The position numbers and the translations under genes are program-made. DNA of 16,147 bases, from assembly GCA_949127695.1 (NCBI GenBank), contig CASBQH010000239.1, forward strand, positions 1-16,147, given 5' to 3'. Positions 1 through 7,006 of the stretch are shown one piece after another. Numbering within the stretch: position 1 is the first letter of the stretch; each line of letters starts with the position of its first letter. Source of the stretch: Synechococcales cyanobacterium PMM_0073 (lineage in GTDB: Bacteria > Cyanobacteriota > Cyanobacteriia > Elainellales > Elainellaceae). Below the pieces are notes generated by a model, which saw only the letters and a list, made by a program, of their open reading frames with translations, was not told the origin of the DNA and made no database searches.

Positions 1-635
1 AGAAGAAAGATCGGGTGATGAGCGAGAAGCGCAAGTCGCTGGTGGCTTTCCATGAGTCGGGTCATGCGCTAGTTGGGGCGCTGATGCCGGACTATGACCC
101 GGTGCAGAAGATCAGCATTATCCCGCGTGGGCAGGCGGGTGGTCTCACTTGGTTTACGCCCAGCGAAGATCGGATGGATTCAGGGCTTTACTCGCGCTCC
201 TATCTACAAAACCAGATGGCGGTGGCGCTGGGTGGCCGGATTGCCGAGGAGCTGGTGTTTGGTGAAGAAGAAGTGACTACTGGCGCTTCCAACGACCTCC
301 AACAGGTGGCGCGGGTGGCGCGGCAAATGGTAACGCGGTTTGGCATGAGCGACCGGCTAGGCCCTGTGGCGCTGGGTCGGGCGCAGGGCGGCATGTTTTT
401 GGGTCGTGACATTATGGCCGAGCGTGACTTCTCAGAAGAAACGGCTGCTGCAATTGATGATGAGGTGCGAAACCTGGTGGATCAAGCATACCGTCGCGCC
501 AAGTCTGTGCTAACCGAAAACCGCTTGGTCTTAGATGCGCTGGCCGCCATGCTGGTCGAGCGCGAGACGGTAGATGCAGAAGAGCTGCAAGATCTGCTGG
601 CCACTAGCGATGTGAAGATGGCGACGATTGCTTAG
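1..635 (+). CDS. ftsH: ATP-dependent zinc metalloprotease FtsH, C-terminal part (5' truncated by window)
   Basis: Membrane-anchored AAA+ protease; only the M41 peptidase domain is in the window, because the frame is open at the left edge. The zinc motif HESGH is encoded at 51-65 and the third metal ligand, an Asp in GASNDLQQ, at 294-296. Later conserved blocks include TRFGMSDRLGP and the helical C-terminus ending in Ala. In cyanobacteria and chloroplasts such proteases degrade damaged photosystem II D1 protein in thylakoids. From memory the C-terminus most resembles the FtsH2 (slr0228/VAR2) group, but paralogue assignment is inference. GTG and ATG codons at 15-20 are internal, since the reading frame continues upstream of them. 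A terminator follows 29 bp after the stop, so the transcript probably ends here. Confidence 0.97.
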   Translation, partial: KKDRVMSEKRKSLVAFHESGHALVGALMPDYDPVQKISIIPRGQAGGLTWFTPSEDRMDSGLYSRSYLQNQMAVALGGRIAEELVFGEEEVTTGASNDLQQVARVARQMVTRFGMSDRLGPVALGRAQGGMFLGRDIMAERDFSEETAAAIDDEVRNLVDQAYRRAKSVLTENRLVLDALAAMLVERETVDAEELQDLLATSDVKMATIA

Positions 636-664
636 GGCTGGGATTCGCTGAATCAAAATGTAGC

Positions 665-688
665 AAGGGGGATCAGTCCCCCTTTTTT
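665..688 (+). terminator. Intrinsic terminator of ftsH
   Basis: An 8 bp perfect stem (AAGGGGGA, then loop TCAG, then TCCCCCTT) runs directly into a further TTTT. It lies 29 bp after the ftsH stop, with no gene between. The GC-rich stem and T tract are the classic factor-independent form. Confidence 0.92.
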
Positions 689-862
689 ACTGGCTTTTTA
701 ATCAGCTCCTCAAAGTTAAGAGTTTGATGAAGCTGCTAAACCTCAGTAATCTACCTGAGAAATTTCAGCAAGTTAGCGGCTTTAATGAGGATATTGACAT
801 AAGGGGTCTGATCCCTCAACCTGTTGGACTCATTTAAGGCCAGCCACACCTGGTTTCACCCC

Positions 863-1381
863 ATGTTCCTTTCCTCTCGCACTACCGCTCGGAACTCCCG
901 TAAGAAACCTCCCAGCGTCCCGCCTCGCAGCACAGCATTTGAGCAACTTCTACAGCGGATGTCACCTGAGATGGTCGCTAGTCTGACACCCACTCAAATG
1001 GAGGCGCTTCAATCCGCATCGCGCGGCATTCAAACAGGCAATCATGCAGTTGATCTGCGCCTAATGCTGCCTTTTCCAGGCCGCGGATTTTATGTTGTGC
1101 TTTTAGGCGGTCGTGAACGTCGCTCGATCAAACGCCTGCGAGCTGAGCATCCTCGCTATCTCTATTCAACTCTTTTGGGTAGCTTGGCTCTGCTAGGACT
1201 ACTCGCCGCTATCACCGTACCCACCGTCCTCTGGCTGGCGCAGGTCAATATGGCAGGACAACAAAGCGAAATTCATCCAACCGCGATTCCCTGGCTTCAG
1301 GATCGGCAGTCTTGCGAGGCGACAGGCAGAACTTGGCAACAAGAAAAATGCTGGGAGCGGGAGTGGAGCCATCTATTCTAA
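863..1381 (+). CDS. Conserved-type hypothetical membrane protein, one transmembrane segment
   Basis: A 172-residue protein of unknown function. The N-terminus (1-25) is basic and Pro/Ser-rich. A soluble region at about 26-95 contains an LLQRMSPEMVASLTPTQ stretch and a Gly-rich patch (PFPGRGFYVVLLGGRERR). One strong hydrophobic helix spans about 101-127. The roughly 45-residue C-terminal part has two cysteines (C151, C163) that could pair if it lies outside the cytoplasm. Positively charged residues before the helix favour a cytoplasmic N-terminus. An in-frame TTG at 824 would add 13 residues; I chose ATG 863, but neither start has a good ribosome site. The aldolase gene starts 35 bp downstream on the same strand, so the two may share a transcript. 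I do not recognise the function. Confidence 0.75.
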   Translation: MFLSSRTTARNSRKKPPSVPPRSTAFEQLLQRMSPEMVASLTPTQMEALQSASRGIQTGNHAVDLRLMLPFPGRGFYVVLLGGRERRSIKRLRAEHPRYLYSTLLGSLALLGLLAAITVPTVLWLAQVNMAGQQSEIHPTAIPWLQDRQSCEATGRTWQQEKCWEREWSHLF

Positions 1382-1416
1382 GCCAAAATTCTGGGTCAAA
1401 CTTTTGCTTCAGCTCT

Positions 1417-2079
1417 ATGTCAAGTTCCTGGCTCTCTCACCTTAAAGCGCAAAAGGCGATTGCGGTCATTCGTGCCGCCAGCCCCGATCTGGGGCTGCAA
1501 ATGGCGCAGGCTGTGGCCGCAGGCGGCATGGAGCTGATTGAAGTCACCTGGAACAGCGACCAGCCCGCCCAGCTGCTGCACCGCCTGCAAGCTGAGCTGC
1601 CTCACTGCTGCATTGGAGCCGGAACGCTGCTCACCCCAGCCGACTTGCAGGCCGCAATTAACGCTGGAGCCGAGTTTTTGTTTACGCCGCATTTAAGTCT
1701 GGCGATGATTCAGCAAGCCGTGGCGCAGCAGATCCCGATTCTGCCCGGAGCGCTGACTCCCACTGAGATCTTGAGCGCATGGCAGGCCGGAGCCACCTGC
1801 GTCAAAGTCTTTCCAATTGAGACAATGGGCGGCGCGGCCTATATTCAACATTTGCAGGGACCCATGCGCCAAGTGCCACTGATTCCCACAGGCGGCGTCA
1901 CGCTAGAAAATGCGGCTGATTTAATTACGGCAGGCGCAGTTGCCGTCGGCTTAGCCGGAGCGCTGTTCCCCAAGCAGGCAATCGCACAGGGCAACTGGGA
2001 GGCTGTGCAACAACGCGCCAGCCTGCTGCTTCAAGCCCTTAGGACTATTGAGTCGCAATCGCCAGCCGCACCCCCTTAA
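1417..2079 (+). CDS. eda: KDPG/KHG aldolase (2-dehydro-3-deoxy-phosphogluconate aldolase / 4-hydroxy-2-oxoglutarate aldolase)
   Basis: Class I aldolase that cleaves 2-keto-3-deoxy-6-phosphogluconate to pyruvate and glyceraldehyde 3-phosphate, the last step of the Entner-Doudoroff pathway. It may also act on 4-hydroxy-2-oxoglutarate. The 220 residues form a TIM-barrel sequence with AVIR near the N-terminus, E42 in the EVTW block, GAGTLLTPADL at 67-77, the Schiff-base lysine K130 in CVKVFPIE, and the phosphate-binding TGGV loop. Length matches the family. ATG 1417 puts the family start (LSHLKAQKAIAVIRA) in the normal place; an in-frame TTG at 1312 would overlap the upstream gene and add unrelated residues. 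The last 35 bp overlap the end of exbD on the other strand. Confidence 0.93.
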   Translation: MSSSWLSHLKAQKAIAVIRAASPDLGLQMAQAVAAGGMELIEVTWNSDQPAQLLHRLQAELPHCCIGAGTLLTPADLQAAINAGAEFLFTPHLSLAMIQQAVAQQIPILPGALTPTEILSAWQAGATCVKVFPIETMGGAAYIQHLQGPMRQVPLIPTGGVTLENAADLITAGAVAVGLAGALFPKQAIAQGNWEAVQQRASLLLQALRTIESQSPAAPP

Positions 2080-2440
2080 TCGCCCGCAGCCGATCCATCA
2101 CGGCAATGACTTTGCCATGCGTCACGGCGGCATCGGCATTAATCACCACCACCGGCTGCTTGCCCGTTAGCACCTGCGCCTGCACATCCGCCACCAATGC
2201 CTCTAGCTCAACGGCCTCGCGGTTGAGCGACAGTGACCCGGCTTTGTCAATTGTGACCACGAGCTGCGTTTCAGTTTGGCGCTCGGCGGTAGAGGCATCT
2301 GGCAAATTCACGGGCAACCCTTCAGAGCGGGTGAGAAACAGCGTAGACATCACAAAAAAAGTCAGAATTGCGAAGATCACATCGATCATCGGCACGATGT
2401 TGATTTGAAACGGCGGTTCTGGCTCATCGGGGAGACGCAT
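2045..2440 (-). CDS. exbD: ExbD/TolR-type biopolymer transport protein
   Basis: Small subunit of the ExbB-ExbD proton motor in the cytoplasmic membrane, which energises a periplasm-spanning partner (TonB- or TolA-like). The 131 residues begin with a short cytoplasmic segment. One transmembrane helix follows (about 15-36) with the key proton-carrying Asp, D20, in PMIDVIFAIL, and then a periplasmic domain containing the usual VxInAD block. The start is ATG 2440, because GAGGAG lies 6 bases upstream; an in-frame ATG at 2458 has no ribosome site and would add six residues. The start overlaps the end of exbB by 17 bp, implying translational coupling. No TonB-like gene is adjacent, so the energised partner is unknown. 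Confidence 0.93.
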   Translation of the reverse strand: MRLPDEPEPPFQINIVPMIDVIFAILTFFVMSTLFLTRSEGLPVNLPDASTAERQTETQLVVTIDKAGSLSLNREAVELEALVADVQAQVLTGKQPVVVINADAAVTHGKVIAVMDRLRAIKGVRLAIATQ

Positions 2441-3068
2441 AGAAAGCTCCTCGCTCATGGTGACGGCGATAAATTAGCTCCAGCTGACCGCCATATTCTT
2501 GAATTAAAGCAATCTGCCGCAGATACAGGCCGCGAAACAGATTGGCAAACAGCAGCGTTGCGATGGCCACTACCAGCCCAGAGGCAGTTGAAATTAAGGC
2601 GGTGCTGATGCCAGCTGAGACATTGGTGGTGGAAGTGTTGCCCAGATCGCCAATCCGCAGCGAGGCAAATGAGCTAATCAACCCCAGCACCGTGCCCAGC
2701 AGCCCCAGCAGTGGCGAGACGCTAATCACCGTTTCAAAGGCTGTATTAAACCGCTTCAGCAGCGGCAGCTCGGCCTGCGCGGCGCTCTCCAAAGCCAGCC
2801 GAAATTCGTCGGGCGTAGCCTGATCTAGCTCTAGCGCCGCTAGAAAAATCCGGGCGAGAGGCAGGTGCAGATTTTTTTCGAGCTGATGCAGCGCGGCAGC
2901 AGGATCATGCCGATAGAGCAGCAGCACCTCACGCATCACGCGCTCTTGGCGGCGGACAATTCGCAGCCAAAACATAATTCGCTCTAGAATCAGCGCCATC
3001 GCCAGGATGGACAGCCCCAGCAGCGGCCACATCACAACTCCGCCCATTGTGAACAAGTTGGATGGCAT
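2424..3068 (-). CDS. exbB: ExbB/TolQ/MotA-type proton channel protein
   Basis: Large subunit of the ExbB-ExbD motor. The 214 residues have three membrane segments: about 9-31, then 112-134 (SVSPLLGLLGTVLGLISSF) and 153-178 (GISTALISTASGLVVAIATLLFANLF). A cytoplasmic loop of about 80 residues separates the first two. The Gly/Pro pattern of helix 2 and the Thr/Ser-rich helix 3 are the family signature for the proton path. I chose ATG 3068 because the result, MPSNLFTMGGVVMWPLLGLS, has the usual short tail before helix 1. A TTG at 3080 and an ATG at 3047 are alternatives, and the GAGGA just before 3068 is rather close. exbD follows with a 17 bp overlap. Confidence 0.92.
   Translation of the reverse strand: MPSNLFTMGGVVMWPLLGLSILAMALILERIMFWLRIVRRQERVMREVLLLYRHDPAAALHQLEKNLHLPLARIFLAALELDQATPDEFRLALESAAQAELPLLKRFNTAFETVISVSPLLGLLGTVLGLISSFASLRIGDLGNTSTTNVSAGISTALISTASGLVVAIATLLFANLFRGLYLRQIALIQEYGGQLELIYRRHHERGAFYASPR
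2447..2452 (-). promoter_or_regulatory. Ribosome binding site that fixes the exbD start
   Basis: On the minus strand GAGGAG lies 6 bases before ATG 2440, inside the last codons of exbB. It favours this start over the upstream in-frame ATG at 2458, which has no comparable site. Confidence 0.75.
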
Positions 3069-3155
3069 AGTCCTCGCCAATTTCTACAGCTCCTAGCATA
3101 CCGCTAGATTAGGGCAATCAACGGGATCACGGAGATCGCTCTAGTTAGATGCTGA

Positions 3156-3941
3156 TTAAATGCTGGGAAAATGCTCAATCTGGGCATAGCCGCTAAACAG
3201 CAGCAGCTGGTCTTGCGTTTCTAGCCGATTTAGCCGCAGCACCACGCCATCTAGATCAAACCGATCAAGATCGACCATTTCATTCAGGATCTCGACAAAC
3301 GCATTGCTCAAAGTTTCTGAAAGGCCGCGCAGTGAGTCTGGTAATCCCTCGCCCTCAAACTGCGAATCCTGAAACAAGATCCGCCGCCGCTTCTCAATCA
3401 CCAGCGTGGCGGTGAGCTGAATTGGCACGTCGGCTTGGTTGGGCAGATCGGTTTTGGCAAAAATCTGGACGCGATTTTCGGGCAGCAGCTTCACCTGCAC
3501 ATCTCGAAACGACACCGGCTCGCCGCCTGAGAGATTCGTCAGCGGCTCTAGCTCCAGCTTTTGCAGCCGCTTCTGCACCAAATCGGCGTTGAACGCGCGA
3601 TTAATCCCATCTTCAGCCAGCTTAATCTGCGCCACAGCCTGAGTTGGCTGCTTCAGGCGCAGCTTGCCCCCCAGCAACGAGCCAAAATCAATCGCCACCG
3701 CGTCGGTTTCAAAGGCCATCTCGACCACCTCAAACTGACGGCGAATCACCAGCTGCTGTCCAGTCATCTTGAAGCTGTCAATGCTGCCCTGCATCAGCTT
3801 GCTAGAGGGCTGACAGCGAATCGCCACCTCGACTGCCTCGCTCTGCGAAAACAGATGGCGAATCGACTGCGTGGCAACTGCGTTCAGCATCCGCTCGCCG
3901 AAATCAGATCCACTCTTTGAGCCTGTAAAACTACTAAACAT
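3156..3941 (-). CDS. DUF2993 (LmeA-like) domain protein
   Basis: A 261-residue protein that I place in the DUF2993 family, whose mycobacterial member LmeA is a phospholipid-binding envelope protein; the cyanobacterial role is not known to me. The recognisable pattern is at about 30-110: SEAVEVAIRCQPSSKLMQGSIDSFKMTG, then paired beta-like stretches with LVIRRQFEVVEMAFETDAVAIDFGSLLGGKLRLKQP broken at the usual glycines, and then an in-frame alpha segment around DGINRAFNAD. There is no signal peptide or membrane helix, so the protein looks cytoplasmic or peripheral. ATG 3941 is the first start, and no clear ribosome site precedes it. The stop lies 87 bp upstream of exbB on the same strand, so co-transcription is possible. 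Confidence 0.85.
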   Translation of the reverse strand: MFSSFTGSKSGSDFGERMLNAVATQSIRHLFSQSEAVEVAIRCQPSSKLMQGSIDSFKMTGQQLVIRRQFEVVEMAFETDAVAIDFGSLLGGKLRLKQPTQAVAQIKLAEDGINRAFNADLVQKRLQKLELEPLTNLSGGEPVSFRDVQVKLLPENRVQIFAKTDLPNQADVPIQLTATLVIEKRRRILFQDSQFEGEGLPDSLRGLSETLSNAFVEILNEMVDLDRFDLDGVVLRLNRLETQDQLLLFSGYAQIEHFPSI

Positions 3942-4288
3942 GCTGGTTTTTTAGCTATTCCGAACGTTTGACTGAAAACTACTACAAGCCGCATTCAGCG
4001 CTCACGCCACAATTAAACAGGCCGTCCCTCTTTTTGTAACAGAATATTGCGATATCGACAAATCCAATCTGCTAATCGAACGCATCAGGTCATTCAGTCT
4101 GGTTGATAAAGTGGGGTTTGGGAATTGGGACGAGCCGCAGCGAGAGAATCGGCCAAACGCTGTTCAAAGCTTAAGCAATCACATAATCTAGATAGAAGCG
4201 ATATTTATGATCAGCTTATAGTTTGGGGCTACGGTCAGCGAAAATCGCGAATTTTGACATTCTTGCACCTGATATTTGGATACCTCGC
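3942..4288. other. Divergent intergenic region, DUF2993 gene / nadK (347 bp)
   Basis: The space is AT-richer than its flanks, and I see no convincing gene in it. A short ORF from 4125 is probably spurious: it overlaps nadK in another frame and has no domain or ribosome site. The region must contain the start signals of both flanking genes. The only promoter-like match I can point to is TTGACA at 4254-4259, in nadK orientation. A weak 5 bp inverted repeat (AAAAT at 4241-4245, ATTTT at 4251-4255) adjoins it. Confidence 0.6.
4254..4282 (+). promoter_or_regulatory. Possible nadK promoter
   Basis: TTGACA (4254-4259) is a perfect -35 hexamer. Exactly 17 bases later comes TGGATA (4277-4282), a poor -10. 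If used, transcription would begin near 4289, at the predicted GTG start itself. The -10 is weak and the call is speculative. Confidence 0.25.
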
Positions 4289-5206
4289 GTGCCTAAAGCT
4301 GGCATTATCTACAACGACACAAAGCCAATCGCTTGCCGCACCGCTCAAGAGATCGAGGACAAGCTGAAGAGCCAGGGCTGGGAGGTCTGCCTGACCACGG
4401 GCACAGGTGGCATTCTCGGCTACTCTCAGCCCCACCGTCCGATCTGCCATACACCGATTACGCAGCTTGCCCCACCTGGCTTTGATGCAGAGATGGAGTT
4501 TGGCGTGGTGCTGGGCGGTGATGGCACCGTGCTGGCCGCCTTCCGGCAGATGGCTCCCTGCGGCATCCCGCTGCTGACCGTCAATACGGGTCACATGGGC
4601 TTCCTGACTGAAGCTTACCTAAATCAGCTGCCGCAAGCGCTAGATTTAATCACGCAGGGGCAATATTCAGTCGAAGAGCGCGCCATGCTGGAGGTACAGG
4701 TTTGGCGCGAGGAGAGGCTAGTTTGGGAGGCACTCTGTCTGAATGAGATGGTGCTGCACCGCGAGCCGCTGACCAGCATGTGCCATTTTGAAATTGAGCT
4801 GGGCAGCCATGCGCCGGTTGATATTGCCGCAGATGGGGTGATTCTCTCGACGCCGACTGGCTCAACCGCCTATTCGCTCTCCGCCGGGGGGCCGGTGATC
4901 GCGCCCGGAGTGCCTGTCTTGCAGCTGGTGCCCATTTGCCCACATTCACTGGCCTCACGCGCTCTGGTGTTTGCTGACAGCGAGCCAGTCACCATTTTTC
5001 CGACCAACCTGACGCCGCTGGTGCTGGTGGTAGACGGCAATGCGGGCTGTGCGGTGCTGCCGGAAGATCGAGTGCGGGTGGTGCGCTCTAACTATGCGGC
5101 GCGGTTTGTGCGGCTGCGCCCGAACGAATTTTTTCACGTGCTGCGCGAGAAGCTGGGCTGGGGGCTGCCGCATGTTGCCAAGCCCACTTCAGTTGAGCTG
5201 CCCTGA
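4289..5206 (+). CDS. nadK: NAD(+) kinase
   Basis: Phosphorylates NAD to NADP using ATP or polyphosphate in the cytoplasm, supplying the electron acceptor of photosynthesis. The 305 residues carry the nucleotide-binding GGDGT at 76-80, the [10 protein letters not shown] block, and the Gly-rich [15 protein letters not shown] block. The C-terminus [11 protein letters not shown]...KPTSVELP is typical of the cyanobacterial form. I chose GTG 4289 because it gives the family N-terminus (M)[12 protein letters not shown]; an in-frame TTG at 4223 would add 22 unrelated residues. There is no strong ribosome site. The stop lies inside a perfect 10 bp tandem duplication. The NblR-like regulator starts 99 bp downstream on the same strand. 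Confidence 0.95.
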   Translation: MPKAGIIYNDTKPIACRTAQEIEDKLKSQGWEVCLTTGTGGILGYSQPHRPICHTPITQLAPPGFDAEMEFGVVLGGDGTVLAAFRQMAPCGIPLLTVNTGHMGFLTEAYLNQLPQALDLITQGQYSVEERAMLEVQVWREERLVWEALCLNEMVLHREPLTSMCHFEIELGSHAPVDIAADGVILSTPTGSTAYSLSAGGPVIAPGVPVLQLVPICPHSLASRALVFADSEPVTIFPTNLTPLVLVVDGNAGCAVLPEDRVRVVRSNYAARFVRLRPNEFFHVLREKLGWGLPHVAKPTSVELP

Positions 5207-5213
5207 GCTGCCC
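5194..5213 (+). repeat. 10 bp tandem duplication across the nadK stop
   Basis: TGAGCTGCCC occurs twice in direct succession (5194-5203 and 5204-5213). The nadK stop TGA is the first codon of the second copy, and a further TGA follows at 5214. The duplication adds no coding sequence. Confidence 0.9.
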
Positions 5214-5305
5214 TGATTAGCGATTGCTGAGGCATTTCGTCAAATAGCGTAATTTTCAGCCTGTGCCATGCTAGAACCAAAAGCATCCCTTCTTGTGAGG
5301 CTCGC

Positions 5306-5995
5306 ATGGTTACAGTCGAGGTTAGCCCCAAAGTACTGGTGATTGAAACAGACGAACTGCTGGCTCAGCATGTCAGCACTGACTTACGGGAGTCTGGCTA
5401 TGAGGCGACGATTGCTCACGATGCGGCAGCGGGCTTGCAGCAGGCTAGAGCCATGCAGCCCGCGCTGGTGGTGATTGACCGAATGCTGGCCGGAGAGTCG
5501 GGGCTGTCGCTTTGTAGCCATCTGCGCGCCGATGGAGCCAGAATGCCGGTGCTGCTGCTGATGGCGCGCGACTCGCTGGAAGATCGAGTGGCCTGTATGC
5601 AGGCCGGAGCCGATGACTATTTTCTCAAGCCCTACCGCAGCGAGGACTTTTTGAAGCTAGTGCGGCTCTATCTGCAAACGGACGTGTTGCCTAACGAGCA
5701 GCTGCGGTTTGGCGACTTGATTCTCGATCTGACCAGCCGCCGCGCCATCCGCAATGACCGCACGATTGAGCTGACGAGGAAAGAATTTGAGCTGCTGAAA
5801 TATCTGATGGAGCATCCCCGCGAGGTGCTGACCCGCGAGCAGATTCTGGAAAACGTCTGGGGCTATGACTTTATGGGCGAGTCCAACGTAATTGAAGTCT
5901 ATGTCCGCTATCTGCGGCTCAAAATCGAAAACGACAGCGAAAAGCGCTTGATCCAGACTGTGAGAGGCGTGGGCTATGTGCTGCGCGAAACCTAG
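5306..5995 (+). CDS. nblR: OmpR-family response regulator, NblR type, with degenerate receiver
   Basis: DNA-binding regulator. In Synechococcus elongatus NblR controls phycobilisome degradation and survival under nutrient or light stress; orthology here is from remembered similarity. The 229 residues hold a receiver at about 9-120 and a winged-helix domain at about 132-229 (LTRKEFELLKYL, WGYDF, VYVRYLRLKIE, QTVRGVGYVLRE). The phosphoacceptor D58 and K108 are present. The acidic pair is E14-T15 instead of two acidic residues, and the usual Thr/Ser is Met (M86 in LLLMARD). This resembles the atypical receivers described for NblR, so activity may not depend on normal phosphorylation. ATG 5306 follows GAGG with 5 bases spacing. 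The next gene overlaps the last 20 bp. Confidence 0.88.
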   Translation: MVTVEVSPKVLVIETDELLAQHVSTDLRESGYEATIAHDAAAGLQQARAMQPALVVIDRMLAGESGLSLCSHLRADGARMPVLLLMARDSLEDRVACMQAGADDYFLKPYRSEDFLKLVRLYLQTDVLPNEQLRFGDLILDLTSRRAIRNDRTIELTRKEFELLKYLMEHPREVLTREQILENVWGYDFMGESNVIEVYVRYLRLKIENDSEKRLIQTVRGVGYVLRET

Positions 5996-6932
5996 AGCTG
6001 GCCTGCTGGCGCTGGGCGTGACGCTCCTGAGTAGCTTTGCCTTGAATCTTGCCAGCCCTGTCTGGAGTCAAATGGCGCTAGCTCAGGCTGCTCCACCTGC
6101 CGAACCCGCGCTGAGCCGGATTGCCCGCACCGGCATCCTCACCGCAGGCACGCGCACTGACGCCAGACCCTTTGCCTATCAAACGCCAGACGGGCAGTGG
6201 CTGGGCTACTCGGTGGAGCAGCTAGAGCGGATTCGGGCGACGCTTCAGCGCCAGCTACGCCGCCCAATTCAGCTGGCGCTGGTCAATGCGGATACCGATA
6301 GCCTGGGCTTGGTGAGTCGAGGCCAGGTCGATATTGTTTGCGGTTCGACGAGTATTACCGCCAATCGTGAGCTACAGGTGGATTTCTCAGTCGGCTATTT
6401 TGTCACCGGCACACAGCTGTTGATTAACAACAAGCATCGGCTGGGCACAGAGTTTACCATTGGCGTGCTGGCAAATACCACCAATCAACGGCTAATGCGA
6501 CGATCCTTTCCGCTAGCGCGGTTTGTGACGTTTGACAGTCGGCGTAACGGGCTGGTGGCGCTGCAAAATCAGCGGATTGATGCTTTATCTAGCGACGGTA
6601 TTCTGCTAGAAGCCATGCGGCTGTCGCTGATCGATTCAGCGGCTCTCGACGCCAGTTTTTACGAAGTGCTGCCAGAACCACCGCTTGACGAGGAGTTTTA
6701 CGGCTGTATGGTGGCATTGGGAGATCAACCGTTTCTGGAGCTAGTCAACCGCAGCCTGCTAGCCTTCATGCAGGGAGCATTAGCCGCGCAGTCAGAGGAG
6801 CGGCAGACTTTAGCATCCTGGTTTGGCGCAGCTGGAACCGTGCCACTCAGCTCAGACGCCTGGGATAACCTGCTGGCCTATTTTCAAAAGCAGCTGCATC
6901 GGCAAAGTGAGCCGCAAGGTGAATCATCATGA
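5976..6932 (+). CDS. Secreted solute-binding protein, amino-acid type (SBP family 3)
   Basis: Periplasmic binding protein of the polar amino acid ABC transporter type. The 318 residues start with a signal peptide (about 1-37, hydrophobic core LLALGVTLLSSFALNLA, cleavage likely after ALAQ). The family 3 fold follows: LSRIARTGILTAGTRTDARPFAY, a GYSVEQLERI segment, VNADTDSLGLVSRGQVDIVCGSTSITANRE broken by normal variation, then VDFSVGYFVTGTQLLI and a second lobe around IDALSSDGILL. No lipobox is visible. ATG 5976 lies inside the 3' end of the regulator gene (20 bp overlap) with a GAGG 9 bases upstream, so translation is probably coupled. No permease or ATPase gene is nearby; the protein may serve a transporter encoded elsewhere or act as a sensor. 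The ligand cannot be read from the sequence. Confidence 0.88.
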   Translation: MCCAKPRAGLLALGVTLLSSFALNLASPVWSQMALAQAAPPAEPALSRIARTGILTAGTRTDARPFAYQTPDGQWLGYSVEQLERIRATLQRQLRRPIQLALVNADTDSLGLVSRGQVDIVCGSTSITANRELQVDFSVGYFVTGTQLLINNKHRLGTEFTIGVLANTTNQRLMRRSFPLARFVTFDSRRNGLVALQNQRIDALSSDGILLEAMRLSLIDSAALDASFYEVLPEPPLDEEFYGCMVALGDQPFLELVNRSLLAFMQGALAAQSEERQTLASWFGAAGTVPLSSDAWDNLLAYFQKQLHRQSEPQGESS

Positions 6933-6938
6933 CTTGGC

Positions 6939-6971
6939 GCAAGATTCTATCCTGGTGAGCTAGAATCTTGC
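6939..6971 (+). promoter_or_regulatory. Perfect 11 bp hairpin between binding-protein and DUF192 genes
   Basis: GCAAGATTCTA (6939-6949) and TAGAATCTTGC (6961-6971) are perfect inverted copies around an 11-base loop, starting 7 bp after the stop of the binding-protein gene. No T tract follows, so it is not a standard intrinsic terminator. It could protect or process mRNA, or bind a dimeric regulator of the DUF192 gene. Confidence 0.7.
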
Positions 6972-7006
6972 TGCCGCCTTGGCTCAACATTACGCTTAAC
7001 CCCCTC

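Noticed and set aside
2276..2608. Plus-strand ORF of 110 codons over exbD/exbB
   Set aside because: It is antisense to two clear overlapping genes and has no recognisable domain.
3561..3920. Plus-strand ORF of 119 codons opposite the DUF2993 gene
   Set aside because: It is antisense to a gene with family support and has no independent evidence of coding.
4125..4367. 80-codon ORF upstream of and overlapping nadK
   Set aside because: It overlaps the start of nadK in another frame, shows no domain or ribosome site, and its composition looks random.
6968..7006. TTG start extending the DUF192 lipoprotein by 13 residues
   Set aside because: It lies in the 3' arm of the hairpin and would place a Pro/Asn-rich stretch before the lipoprotein signal; ATG 7007 gives a standard signal peptide.
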